From Oscillospiraceae bacterium (lineage in GTDB: Bacteria; Bacillota; Clostridia; Oscillospirales; Oscillospiraceae): DNA of 14,282 nt. Below, piece after piece: positions 1 to 6,905 of the stretch; positions within the stretch are counted from its first letter, which is position 1, and each line of letters starts with the position of its first letter. The notes beneath the pieces were generated by a model. It searched no databases and had not been told where the DNA came from. It was given only the letters and a program-made list of their open reading frames with translations. The DNA lies in NCBI GenBank assembly GCA_017557265.1, contig JAFZAM010000173.1, positions 1 to 14,282 on the forward strand, in the 5' to 3' direction. A program made the position numbers and the translations under genes.

Positions 1-42
1 CAACAGTTTCGGACGTTTTGGAAGACATTTCCGCAAAAAAAG

Positions 43-66
43 ACCCCGCCGGCTGTACGGCGGGGT
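43..66 (-). terminator. Intrinsic terminator downstream of the copper chaperone gene
   Basis: A perfect 9-bp GC-rich stem (43-51 with 58-66, 6-nt loop) is flanked by an A-run on the left (35-41) and a T-run on the right (69-73). Read leftward it ends in a run of seven T residues right after the stem, so it can end the leftward transcript of the chaperone gene whose stop codon is 21 bases away. The T-run on the other side means it could also stop rightward transcription. No stop codon occurs in any rightward frame before the hairpin, so bases 1-42 do not look like the end of a rightward gene. I see no gene in 1-42. Confidence 0.85.
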
Positions 67-87
67 GCTTTTTCGAGTCGTACCGGC

Positions 88-297
88 TCAGCTGATGCTG
101 AATACGCTGTAGCCGGCGCCCTCCACTGCGGCGCGCAGAGCGGCGTCGTCCACGGAGCCGTCGGTCTCCGCCACGGCGATGCCCGCGGACTGCTCCGCGA
201 ACACGCTCGCCACTCCGGGTACCGCCTCGAGCGCGGCCTTGACCTTCTCGGCGCACTCCGCGCACGCCATCCCTCCGACCATGATCGTCTTCGTCAT
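88..297 (-). CDS. copZ: CopZ-like heavy-metal-associated (HMA) domain protein
   Basis: A 69-aa cytoplasmic protein that is a single HMA domain. Such proteins carry Cu(I) and hand it to a P-type ATPase or a CsoR/CopY regulator. The metal-binding motif GMxCxxC is intact at residues 9-15 (Cys12, Cys15), followed by the expected helix and the alternating strand/helix pattern through a Gly-Tyr near the C-terminus. The length matches stand-alone chaperones. The start is supported by the purine-rich RBS AAAGGAAGG (leftward strand, about 303-315). No copper ATPase or csoR lies in the window, so it is an orphan here. It sits 102 bases downstream of the ADP-ribosylglycohydrolase fusion in the same direction and may be read through from it or have its own weak promoter; the gap shows no convincing promoter. 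Other metals or mercury cannot be excluded, since HMA domains vary in specificity. Confidence 0.85.
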   Translation of the reverse strand: MTKTIMVGGMACAECAEKVKAALEAVPGVASVFAEQSAGIAVAETDGSVDDAALRAAVEGAGYSVFSIS

Positions 298-399
298 ATT
301 CGTTACCTTCCTTTCTTCATATAGAGCGCCGCGGCGTCGGGCCGCGAGCGCCCGGTCTTACGTTGTTATCGTCCCGTTCCGGGAAAACGGCGGTCCCGC

Positions 400-1776
400 T
401 CAGTTTCCGAAAATGCTTCTCAGCAGCTCCTCGTATTCCCGCACGGCCGCGGTCGGGCCGAACGTTCTGCGGAAAATCTCGCCGAGTGAGCGGTAGTACC
501 ACCCATGTCGGGACTTGTCCTTCTGATTGAAGCGCTCCCAGAGCGCGTCGCCCTGCTTCGAGTAGTCCCTCGCGAGCTCTCTGAGATTGGCGAGCTTGTC
601 GCCGAAGCAGATTATCTTGACGTCCTTGGCAGCGTTCGAGAGGCGGCCAATCGTCTCGCGCTTGCGGAGCTCCCACGTCTCCGCGGCGGGCTGCTCCTCC
701 CTTTTGTTCTCCGTCTCCGCGCCGACGAGCAGCGCGACGCGCTTGCCGAACTTCTTTTCCACGTCGCGCAGCGTGACGTCCGTGTCCTCGACCGTGTCAT
801 GGAGGACCGCCGCGGCTATTACGTCCTCGTCCTCGGTGAGCCCGGCGGCTATCGCCATGGCCTCGAGGGGATGGAGAATGTAGGCGCGGTCCTTGCCCTT
901 GCGCTTCATGCCTGCGTGCGCGTCTACGGCGAATCTTATAGCCTCCTCCAGCTTCTCGCCCTTTTGGGGTTTGCGGACGATGGGATAGGCGGCCTCGAAC
1001 TCGCGCAGATATCCGAGCAGCTCCGCGTCAAGGTATCTCTCGGCCTTTTTCCGCAGCTCCGCGGGAACGCCGAAATATGCCTCGGCTATGCTCCCGGCTA
1101 TGGCCGCGAGGGTGTCGGCGTCGCCGCCGAGCGAGACGGCGTTCCGTATCGCGTCTTCAAAGCTCTCCGCCTCGAGGAAGCACTCTATGGCCTGCGGGAC
1201 GGTATTCTGGCACGTCTCGTCGAAGGCGTACGTCGGGCGTATCTCGTCGATGGTCTCGTCGAGCGGATAGAACCTCTGGCGCACGTAGTCGCGTATCTCG
1301 TCCTTCGTCCTGCCGTGCAGGGCGAGGTAGACGCACGCCGTCACGGCTCTCGCGCCCTTCATGCCCTCGGGGTGGTCGTGCGTCACGCCGGTCACGAGGT
1401 CGGACATGGCGATGGCGTCCTTCATGCTCTGGGCGGCCCACGCCGCGGCGCTGACGCGCATCGCGGAGCCGTTGCCGAAGCTGTTGTACGGGCCCATGTC
1501 GTCGGAAAACATCCACTGTCTGAAGCGGCCGCCGTACCCGCAGTCGGGATAGTTTCGCCCGATGGCGCGCATCTGCTCTACCGCGCGCTCGGCAAGGTCC
1601 GAGCGGTCGGGCTTCGCCGTCTGTATCGCGCGCGCGACCGCTATGGTCATGACGGTGTCGTCCGTGAAAAAGCACTCGTTCCCGCGGCGCGGCACGAACG
1701 GGGCAAAGCTTTTCGTCTTTATCGGGTCGAACTCGTATACCGAGCCGACGATATCCCCTATTATGGCTCCGATCAT
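400..1776 (-). CDS. ADP-ribosylglycohydrolase fused to SpoT/Mesh1-like HD hydrolase
   Basis: A 458-aa two-domain cytoplasmic protein. Residues 1-265 are an ADP-ribosylglycohydrolase (DraG/ARH) domain. It has GDIVGS at 7-12, the metal-binding FTDDT at 37-41, GNGSAMR at 101-107, THDHPEG at 132-138 and the second metal motif GGDADT at 217-222. The family removes ADP-ribose from modified proteins or nucleic acids using two Mg ions. Residues 272-458 are an HD hydrolase of the (p)ppGpp-hydrolase type. It shows AHAG (His287), HPLEA (His302), HDTVED (326-331) and DKLANLRE (from Asp393), matching the His, His-Asp, Glu-Asp and Asp ligand pattern of Rel/SpoT and Mesh1. There is no synthetase or TGS domain, so only hydrolysis is predicted. 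All key residues of both halves are present. The start has a good RBS (GAAGGAG, 7 bases upstream). The gene follows the 71-aa gene by 31 bases and is probably co-transcribed with it. Domain calls are firm; substrates are inferred. Confidence 0.92.
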   Translation of the reverse strand: MIGAIIGDIVGSVYEFDPIKTKSFAPFVPRRGNECFFTDDTVMTIAVARAIQTAKPDRSDLAERAVEQMRAIGRNYPDCGYGGRFRQWMFSDDMGPYNSFGNGSAMRVSAAAWAAQSMKDAIAMSDLVTGVTHDHPEGMKGARAVTACVYLALHGRTKDEIRDYVRQRFYPLDETIDEIRPTYAFDETCQNTVPQAIECFLEAESFEDAIRNAVSLGGDADTLAAIAGSIAEAYFGVPAELRKKAERYLDAELLGYLREFEAAYPIVRKPQKGEKLEEAIRFAVDAHAGMKRKGKDRAYILHPLEAMAIAAGLTEDEDVIAAAVLHDTVEDTDVTLRDVEKKFGKRVALLVGAETENKREEQPAAETWELRKRETIGRLSNAAKDVKIICFGDKLANLRELARDYSKQGDALWERFNQKDKSRHGWYYRSLGEIFRRTFGPTAAVREYEELLRSIFGN

Positions 1777-1807
1777 GGCGTTTCTCCTTCTGCGCCGTCC
1801 GACGCGG

Positions 1808-2023
1808 TCAGTATTTCTTCTCTATCTCACCCGTTATGCCGTAGAGCTCGCGAAACTCCGCGAGGTCGTCCGCGCCGCGGATGAGCATTATCTCCTCGAA
1901 GGCGCCCGTGCGCAGATCGCGAAAGCCGGCGACCTTCTCCCCCGTGCAGATGCTCGCGCGGATAGAGGGCACCTTGTTTTCGCTGTCGTACGTCAGCTTT
2001 TTTCGTTTTCTTCTCGCAAACAC
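1808..2023 (-). CDS. Small conserved-type hypothetical protein, GTG start
   Basis: A 71-aa protein with a basic N-terminus (ARRKRKK), a short SxCTGEKVAGF segment around residues 24-33, and an acidic C-terminal half. It has no signal peptide or membrane segment. It resembles small uncharacterised proteins of Clostridia that share the CxGExVAGF...TGxFEExMLI pattern; this is from memory of the family and no function is established. Translation starts at a GTG (2021-2023) preceded by an excellent AGGAGG at 2030-2035 with 6-base spacing, so the GTG is well supported. An extended -10 promoter lies just upstream. It is the first gene before the ADP-ribosylglycohydrolase-HD fusion, 31 bases apart, which suggests one transcript and possibly a shared role. 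Confidence 0.75.
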   Translation of the reverse strand: MFARRKRKKLTYDSENKVPSIRASICTGEKVAGFRDLRTGAFEEIMLIRGADDLAEFRELYGITGEIEKKY

Positions 2024-2029
2024 GGCGCG

Positions 2030-2035
2030 CCTCCT
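2030..2035 (-). promoter_or_regulatory. RBS deciding a GTG start
   Basis: AGGAGG on the leftward strand lies 6 bases upstream of the GTG at 2021-2023. No ATG in this frame has comparable support, so this site fixes the start of the 71-aa protein. Confidence 0.75.
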
Positions 2036-2053
2036 CTCCGATTTTCTTTTTTT

Positions 2054-2082
2054 ATTTTATCACATTTCCCGCCGCCGCGAAA
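2054..2082 (-). promoter_or_regulatory. Probable extended -10 promoter for the small gene/ADPRH-HD operon
   Basis: On the leftward strand TGATAAAAT (2054-2062) gives an extended -10 (TGn-TAAAAT). The -35 position 17 bases further (2077-2082, TTTCGC) is weak. The expected transcript start is only about a dozen bases from the RBS of the 71-aa gene, giving a short leader. Confidence 0.45.
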
Positions 2083-2164
2083 CCCCTTGCGGGGCATTAT
2101 TCCGCCGCCGGTCCGTTTGTCTTCTTTATTGAGTCTTTTTTTGCGTTCAAAAGCCCACGGCCTA

Positions 2165-2193
2165 TTGAACAAGTCTTACACTCTTGATATAAT
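2165..2193 (+). promoter_or_regulatory. Near-consensus SigA promoter for the SLH protein gene
   Basis: TTGAAC (2165-2170), a 17-base spacer and a perfect TATAAT (2188-2193). This is one of the strongest promoters in the window and predicts a leader of about 70 bases before the ATG at 2271. It is divergent from the extended -10 promoter at 2054-2082. The leader contains a possible 6-bp GC stem (2215-2220 with 2240-2245). Confidence 0.88.
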
Positions 2194-2255
2194 AATGTCA
2201 TAATGAATACCGGACCGGACCCTTTGCGCCTATCCCCGCGTCCGGGCAATCAATG

Positions 2256-2262
2256 AAAGGAG
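2256..2262 (+). promoter_or_regulatory. RBS deciding the start of the SLH protein
   Basis: AAAGGAG lies 8 bases before the ATG at 2271. It falls inside the extra codons that would be added by the upstream in-frame ATG at 2253, which itself has no RBS. Starting at 2271 also yields a canonical signal peptide beginning MKRS. Confidence 0.85.
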
Positions 2263-2270
2263 AAATGAAC

Positions 2271-4157
2271 ATGAAAAGATCCTTCTGCAAGATCCTCGGT
2301 ATACTGCTGGTGCTGTGCATGGCGTTGTCTCTGCTCCCCGCCGCCGCTGCCGCCGGTCAGGGCTTCAACATAGCGGTCAGGCCCTGCGAGCTCGGCGTTC
2401 TCAGCCCGGACAAGACGCAGGCAGCCGAGGGCGAGACGGTCACCGTGACGGCGCATCCCGAGAGCAACAGCTACACCGTCGACAAGATGTGGTACGTCGC
2501 CGAGGGCAATCCGGAGGAACCCGTCTATTTCAACACCACGTTCTCCATGCCCGCGGAAAACGTGATCATCTGCGGTGAGTTCGACAAGATCCCCGCGATC
2601 ACGGTGCTTTTCAAGGTCCTCGTCAATGAGACCGAGCACGGCGCCGTCACCGTCAACAAGACGGACTTTACCGGAAACAGCAACGTCGTCGTAACGGCTT
2701 CGCCAGATCCCGGCTACAAGGTCGCGTTCATGTTCTACACCACCAGATTCGACCCCGAGACTCCGGTCTACTTCGTCGACACCTTCAAGATGCCCTACAA
2801 GGACGTGAACGTCACGGTCGTCTTCGTCGAGGACCCGGAAGCTCCCGCAGCCAAGCACGCCGTCAACGTCATCCAAAGCGAGAACGGCACGACCTCGGTA
2901 AATAAGACGGAGGCAGCCGCGGGCGAGACCGTCACCGTCAAGGCTCTTCCCGACGAGGGCTACGAGGTCGAGGATATGGCCTACACCAGAGGCGATAACT
3001 CCGACGTCATAACGTATTTCGACGGCTCGTTCGAGATGCCCGACTGCGACGTGTTCGTTAAGGTCACGTACGCCGCCAAGCCGCCCGCAGTCGAGCCGCT
3101 GAACGTCATAATGACGCCTTGCGAGCACGGCAAGGCCTCCGCCGACAAGGAGCAGGCGCTGCCCGGCGAGACAGTCACTATAACCGCCCTCCCCGATGAG
3201 GGCTACGTCGTCGACAGGATGTACTACACCAGAGACGACAACACCGACGTCATGACGATCTTTAACACCACGTTCAGGATGCCCGAGTGCAGCGTCTGGG
3301 TCAAGGTCGACTTTATCAGCGAGACCCCCGTCATCCCCGTGCTCTACAAGATAAACCTTCTCCCGGCCGAAAACGGCACCGTCACAGCCGATAAGGCCGA
3401 GGCCGTTCCCGGAGAGCCCGTCACCATAACCGCGACCCCGGCCGAGGGCTACAGGGTCGCCGAGATGTCTTATACCAGAAACGACGACACGGATACGATG
3501 GTCCTCTTTGACGGCACGTTCATGATGCCGTACGCCGACGTCTACGTCAAGGTCACCTTCGAGCCCGTTCCCGGCGGCGACCCCGGCACGCAGCCCGGCG
3601 ATCCCGGCACTCCCCCGTCCACCGTTCCCGACTTCACCGACGTCCCGGAAGACGCCTTCTATTATGATGCGGTCAAGTGGGCCGTCGAAAACGGCGTCAC
3701 GAACGGGACCGGCGACGGCAAATTCTCGCCCGACGACGACTGCTACAGAGAGCAGGTCGTGACCTTTATCTGGAGAGCTCTCGGCGAGCCCGCCCCGGGC
3801 ATCGTCGAATCGCCCTTCACCGACGTCGCCGAGGGCGCCTACTACTATGAGGCCGTGCTCTGGGCATATCAGAACGAGATCACTCTCGGCGTCAGCGACA
3901 CGCTCTTCGGCGTAGGTCAGCCCTGCACCCGCGAGCAGGTCGTGACGTTCCTGTGGCGCACCGCCGGCAAGCCCGAGGCGTCCGGAGCGGAGAACTTCAG
4001 CGACGTCGCGGAAGACCAGTACTATTCCGGCGCCGTGCAGTGGGCCGCCGGCAGCGGCGTCACCCTCGGTGTGGGCGACGGACGTTTCGGCACCGGCCTC
4101 AACTGCCTGCGCGGCCAGATAGTCACCTTCCTCTTCCGAGCCATGGGCGAGACCTGA
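2271..4157 (+). CDS. Secreted repeat protein with three SLH cell-wall-anchoring domains
   Basis: A 628-aa exported protein. Residues 1-28 form a Sec signal peptide: basic MKRSFCK, a Leu-rich core and an Ala-rich cleavage region. Five tandem repeats of about 75-85 aa follow, at roughly 32-104, 110-187, 196-268, 276-348 and 357-431. Each has the pattern E-x-G-x-x-(x)-x-K, GETVTVTA, GY-x-V-x-x-M-x-Y, F-x-x-x-F-x-M-P and a final V-x-V-x-F strand, typical of the divergent InlB-B-like bacterial repeat domains of surface proteins. A Pro-Gly linker (432-453) leads to three SLH domains (about 454-503, 516-564, 576-624), which normally bind pyruvylated secondary cell-wall polymer. Each SLH carries a Cys before the R-x-Q-(I/V)VTF helix (Cys491, Cys552, Cys612). 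The gene is monocistronic, has a strong promoter, and has no catalytic domain. A structural, adhesive or binding role is inferred. Confidence 0.9.
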   Translation: MKRSFCKILGILLVLCMALSLLPAAAAAGQGFNIAVRPCELGVLSPDKTQAAEGETVTVTAHPESNSYTVDKMWYVAEGNPEEPVYFNTTFSMPAENVIICGEFDKIPAITVLFKVLVNETEHGAVTVNKTDFTGNSNVVVTASPDPGYKVAFMFYTTRFDPETPVYFVDTFKMPYKDVNVTVVFVEDPEAPAAKHAVNVIQSENGTTSVNKTEAAAGETVTVKALPDEGYEVEDMAYTRGDNSDVITYFDGSFEMPDCDVFVKVTYAAKPPAVEPLNVIMTPCEHGKASADKEQALPGETVTITALPDEGYVVDRMYYTRDDNTDVMTIFNTTFRMPECSVWVKVDFISETPVIPVLYKINLLPAENGTVTADKAEAVPGEPVTITATPAEGYRVAEMSYTRNDDTDTMVLFDGTFMMPYADVYVKVTFEPVPGGDPGTQPGDPGTPPSTVPDFTDVPEDAFYYDAVKWAVENGVTNGTGDGKFSPDDDCYREQVVTFIWRALGEPAPGIVESPFTDVAEGAYYYEAVLWAYQNEITLGVSDTLFGVGQPCTREQVVTFLWRTAGKPEASGAENFSDVAEDQYYSGAVQWAAGSGVTLGVGDGRFGTGLNCLRGQIVTFLFRAMGET

Positions 4158-4191
4158 CCGCATCGCCGCATCAGACCTGACAACAAAAAAC

Positions 4192-4223
4192 CGGACCCTG
4201 CCGCCTTCGCGCGGCAGGGTCCG
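4192..4223 (-). terminator. Strong terminator between convergent genes
   Basis: A perfect 13-bp stem (4192-4204 with 4211-4223, 6-nt loop). Read leftward it is followed by TTTTTTG, giving a strong intrinsic terminator for the four-gene operon whose last stop is 15 bases away. Read rightward the tail is T-poor (CTGTATTGTTTG), so termination of the SLH gene here would be weaker but is likely shared. Confidence 0.9.
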
Positions 4224-4238
4224 CTGTATTGTTTGACG

Positions 4239-5738
4239 CTATTCGGGCTTTGCAACGATGGGGCCTCCGCCCATGAAGTTGAACGGAGAATTATTGCTCG
4301 CCTCGATCTCGACGGCGCCGCCGGCAAAGCGGAGCGTGAACGTATCGTTCGGGCAGGTCTCGACCCAGCGGCAGTGCATCTCGAAGACGTTCTCCGCCGG
4401 CCAGAAGCCGTCGCAGAGGTAGAGCTGTCTGTAGTCATCGGCCGATCCGAGGACGTTGGTAAAGCGCGCCCCGACCGTCCCGACGCGGACGTTTTCGCGT
4501 CTGCCGGAGGCGGTCTCGAAGCTCCATATGCAGCCGTATGTATCGAAATCGAGGCTGAACGCGGTTATGTCGTCGGGCCCCTCACCGGTCATAAAGTTGC
4601 CTGTAAACGGCGTGAAATGGCCGCTGACGACCTTGAATTTCCGGCCGGATATCTCCTTTATCATCGGGCTGTACGGCCGGCACGGCGGGTTGCCGATATT
4701 GAGGGCGGCGAGCTTGCGGCTCAGCGCAGCGAAGTCCTTTTCGTCCTCCGCGAGCGTGTCCGCGGAGCCTGTCTTGTCGACAAAGTCCCACGTTATATCG
4801 AGCGTCCGCTGCTGCCCTTTCGAGCCGACGGCCGTCTCGGTTATGGCTATTATCATGTCTTTCTCGGGGAGGACTATCGTGAACTGCCCCATCGCGCCGT
4901 CTGCTCTGTAGGCGCGTTCGGGGCGGCACATCCATATCTGGAAGCCGTAGCCGAGGAAGTTGTCGGACGCGTCGGGATTGTGCTCCTGCTCGGTGGCCGA
5001 GTCGTTCTGATTCGTCGTCGCGAGGCGGACGTAGTCCTCGGCGAGTATGCGCTCGCCCTCCCAGACGCCGCCGTCGGCATAGAGCTTCATGAGGCGGAGA
5101 TTGTCCTCGGTGGTCGCGAAGAGCCCGCCTCCGCCGACCTCGATGCCGTCGGCCATACGCATCCAGCGCAGGTTGTCCGCGTCGATGCCTATCTTATCGA
5201 AAAGACGCGGCTTCAGGAAGTCGTGCAGGCCGAGGCCGGTCTTTTTGCGCACGATGGAGCCGAGTAGCGTCGAGCCCATGGAGTTGTACATATAGGTCGT
5301 GCCGGGCTTGTGGACGACCGGGATGTGGAGGAAGTCGCGCACCCATCGCTCGCCGTTTTTCGGCATCTCATCCATGCCGCAGCCCATGCAGAGCACGTCG
5401 CGCACGGTCAGCAGCTTCAGATTCTCGCTCGGCTCGGCCGGCGCGTCCTCGGGGAAGATGTCTATGACGCGCTCGTCGAGGCGCAGCAGCCCCTCCGTGT
5501 AAGCTATGCCGACCGCCGTGGCGGCGTAGGTCTTGGTGTGGCTCTGCAGGCCGTGGCGTATGCCGGGCGCGAACGGCGCCCACCAGCCCTGCGCGCAGAG
5601 CTTGCCGCGGCGCATTATCATCAGGCCGTGCATCTCGGCGCCGCTCGTCTCGAGCGCCTCGATATAGTCGAGGATATCCCGGCTGCGGATGCCGACCGAT
5701 TCGGGCGACGCGGTCTCGAAAGGCTTGCGTTCTGTCAT
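4239..5738 (-). CDS. Beta-lactamase-family serine hydrolase (class C / esterase type)
   Basis: A 499-aa protein with no signal peptide, so probably cytoplasmic. Residues about 10-335 form a beta-lactamase/penicillin-binding-protein-like fold: SHTK at 66-69 is the SxxK nucleophile motif (Ser66, Lys69), and PGTTYMYNSMGSTLLG at 145-160 carries the second-motif Tyr151. The DGAMGQ stretch (280-285) takes the place of the usual KTG/HxG. The middle motif reads YNS instead of the common YSN/YxN, a variant I associate with esterase-like members. Residues 340-499 are an additional C-terminal region I do not recognise; it looks beta-rich. These enzymes are usually esterases, amidases or D-peptidases rather than antibiotic-resistance enzymes. 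The start overlaps the stop of the upstream esterase gene by ATGA (5735-5738), with AGGAG at 5747-5751, indicating translational coupling. The partnership with an esterase suggests ester hydrolysis on the same substrate class, which is inference. Confidence 0.88.
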   Translation of the reverse strand: MTERKPFETASPESVGIRSRDILDYIEALETSGAEMHGLMIMRRGKLCAQGWWAPFAPGIRHGLQSHTKTYAATAVGIAYTEGLLRLDERVIDIFPEDAPAEPSENLKLLTVRDVLCMGCGMDEMPKNGERWVRDFLHIPVVHKPGTTYMYNSMGSTLLGSIVRKKTGLGLHDFLKPRLFDKIGIDADNLRWMRMADGIEVGGGGLFATTEDNLRLMKLYADGGVWEGERILAEDYVRLATTNQNDSATEQEHNPDASDNFLGYGFQIWMCRPERAYRADGAMGQFTIVLPEKDMIIAITETAVGSKGQQRTLDITWDFVDKTGSADTLAEDEKDFAALSRKLAALNIGNPPCRPYSPMIKEISGRKFKVVSGHFTPFTGNFMTGEGPDDITAFSLDFDTYGCIWSFETASGRRENVRVGTVGARFTNVLGSADDYRQLYLCDGFWPAENVFEMHCRWVETCPNDTFTLRFAGGAVEIEASNNSPFNFMGGGPIVAKPE

Positions 5739-6850
5739 CGTTCTCTCTCCTTTTTCACTTTATCGACGTACGGCCGCAGGAAGCTCGCCAGCTGCGCGCC
5801 CATGCGGGCGTGCGTCTTCGACGACGGGTGCGCCCCGCCGCCGTAGCCCTCGGTGAGGAAGTTGATGGCGACGAACTTGAACGGGACGATCTTCCCGTCG
5901 CCCGTCTCCTCCTTATACTCGTTCACGGCGGCGAGGAGCCGGTCGTAGAGATAGTAGTCCATCGAGCCGAGCGAGCAGACTATGAGCGCGTCCGGGCCGT
6001 TGAGGCGACGCACCTCTTTGAGGAAAGCCTTATATTTTTGCTGGAAATGCAGCTCCATCGGCTCTATCTCGGAGGCGTCGCGGTAAAACCGGATCGGGGT
6101 CGCGTCGTTCGTGCCGAGGTTTATGACGACGATATCGCTGCGGCGCGCGGCGAAGTCCCATTGCGCCGGCTCCGCGCCGCGCTTGGAGTCGAAAAGCTCG
6201 TCCGTGAAGGCGTATATCTCGTCCATGGCGTGCATGGGAAATATCTCGCGCTCCGGCCTGCTGACGGCGATGCCCGACTCGCAGATCATGCTCCACTCGC
6301 AGCCGAGCTCGCGCGCGGCTAAAGCGCCGTAGGACGTCCAGCCGTTTTCCTCGCGCGTGCGGAAGACCATGTCGTTGTCCGCCGCCTCGTTGCCGAAGCC
6401 GCAGGTTATCGAGTCGCCGACGAACTCAACGACGGGCCGCTTATTCGCGGGGGCAGGCAGGAACTCCCCGTCCGTCTCGAGTTCGAGAAGTCCGAGCTTG
6501 CCGCGGGCGTTCTCGCTGAGCTTCACGACGCGGAGCGTATGCTCCCCGGGAGCTCCCTCCCAGAGCGTGAAGGGAGCGTCCTCCTCGCGGCACTCCGTGC
6601 GGTTTTCAAGCTCTCCGTTCTCCGTCACGACGCCGAAGCACGGCCAGTCGACGGGCGGCTCCGGAAAGCCCGGCATGGGCGGTATCTTGTCTCCGAGCGC
6701 GGTCATGCGCGCGCTAAGGCGCGTGCCGGAAAAGGCGACGGTGAAGCCGGAGCAGGTCCAGTTGAAAAACAGCGCCTTTCGGTCTTCGTCGAAGAGCGTC
6801 CTTCCGTGCGTCGTCAGCAGGGGCAGGAGCTCCTTAGCCTTCATTTTCAT
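5735..6850 (-). CDS. SGNH/GDSL esterase, CE2-like two-domain acetylesterase
   Basis: A 371-aa protein without a signal peptide. Residues about 1-130 look like the N-terminal beta-sandwich of family CE2 carbohydrate esterases. Residues 138-365 are the SGNH hydrolase domain: GDSITCG at 145-151 (nucleophile Ser147), the GTND block at 246-249, and GGAHPSSKTH at 338-347 supplying the catalytic His341. CE2 enzymes remove acetyl groups from xylo-, manno- or other oligosaccharides. The cytoplasmic prediction suggests imported, acetylated oligosaccharides or small esters as substrate. The RBS GAAAGG (6860-6865) is 9 bases before the ATG; an alternative ATG two codons in is less well spaced. It follows the HD-hydrolase gene by 55 bases and overlaps the serine hydrolase gene by 4 bases. 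Family assignment is firm; the CE2 label and substrate are less certain. Confidence 0.88.
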   Translation of the reverse strand: MKMKAKELLPLLTTHGRTLFDEDRKALFFNWTCSGFTVAFSGTRLSARMTALGDKIPPMPGFPEPPVDWPCFGVVTENGELENRTECREEDAPFTLWEGAPGEHTLRVVKLSENARGKLGLLELETDGEFLPAPANKRPVVEFVGDSITCGFGNEAADNDMVFRTREENGWTSYGALAARELGCEWSMICESGIAVSRPEREIFPMHAMDEIYAFTDELFDSKRGAEPAQWDFAARRSDIVVINLGTNDATPIRFYRDASEIEPMELHFQQKYKAFLKEVRRLNGPDALIVCSLGSMDYYLYDRLLAAVNEYKEETGDGKIVPFKFVAINFLTEGYGGGAHPSSKTHARMGAQLASFLRPYVDKVKKERER

Positions 6851-6905
6851 CGTATCACGCCTTTCGGTATGAGTATTATGTAAACTTATTTCCCGCAGCG
6901 GGCGG

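Noticed and set aside
298..399. Promoter or regulatory RNA in the 102-base gap before the copper chaperone
   Set aside because: Only short GC-rich inverted repeats (such as CCGTT...AACGG) and no paired -35/-10 were found. I see nothing supportable here beyond the RBS.
505..1884. 459-aa rightward open frame antisense to the ADPRH-HD gene
   Set aside because: It is a GC-rich mirror of a gene with clear domains on the other strand. Its translation is low-complexity Arg/Leu/Val/Ala sequence with no recognisable motif, and it has no convincing RBS.
2253..2270. Upstream in-frame ATG at 2253 as start of the SLH protein
   Set aside because: The AAAGGAG RBS lies inside this extension, with ideal spacing to the ATG at 2271, and the signal peptide starts there.
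2250..4163. 637-aa leftward open frame opposite the SLH gene
   Set aside because: The rightward strand encodes a signal peptide, repeats and SLH domains behind a consensus promoter and RBS; the opposite frame is a compositional shadow.
6851..6905. Possible internal promoter or terminator between the HD and esterase genes (CCCGC-A-GCGGG at 6892-6902; CATAAT on the leftward strand)
   Set aside because: The palindrome has a one-base centre and cannot form a normal hairpin, and no -35 element fits the CATAAT. The gap is short and consistent with read-through.
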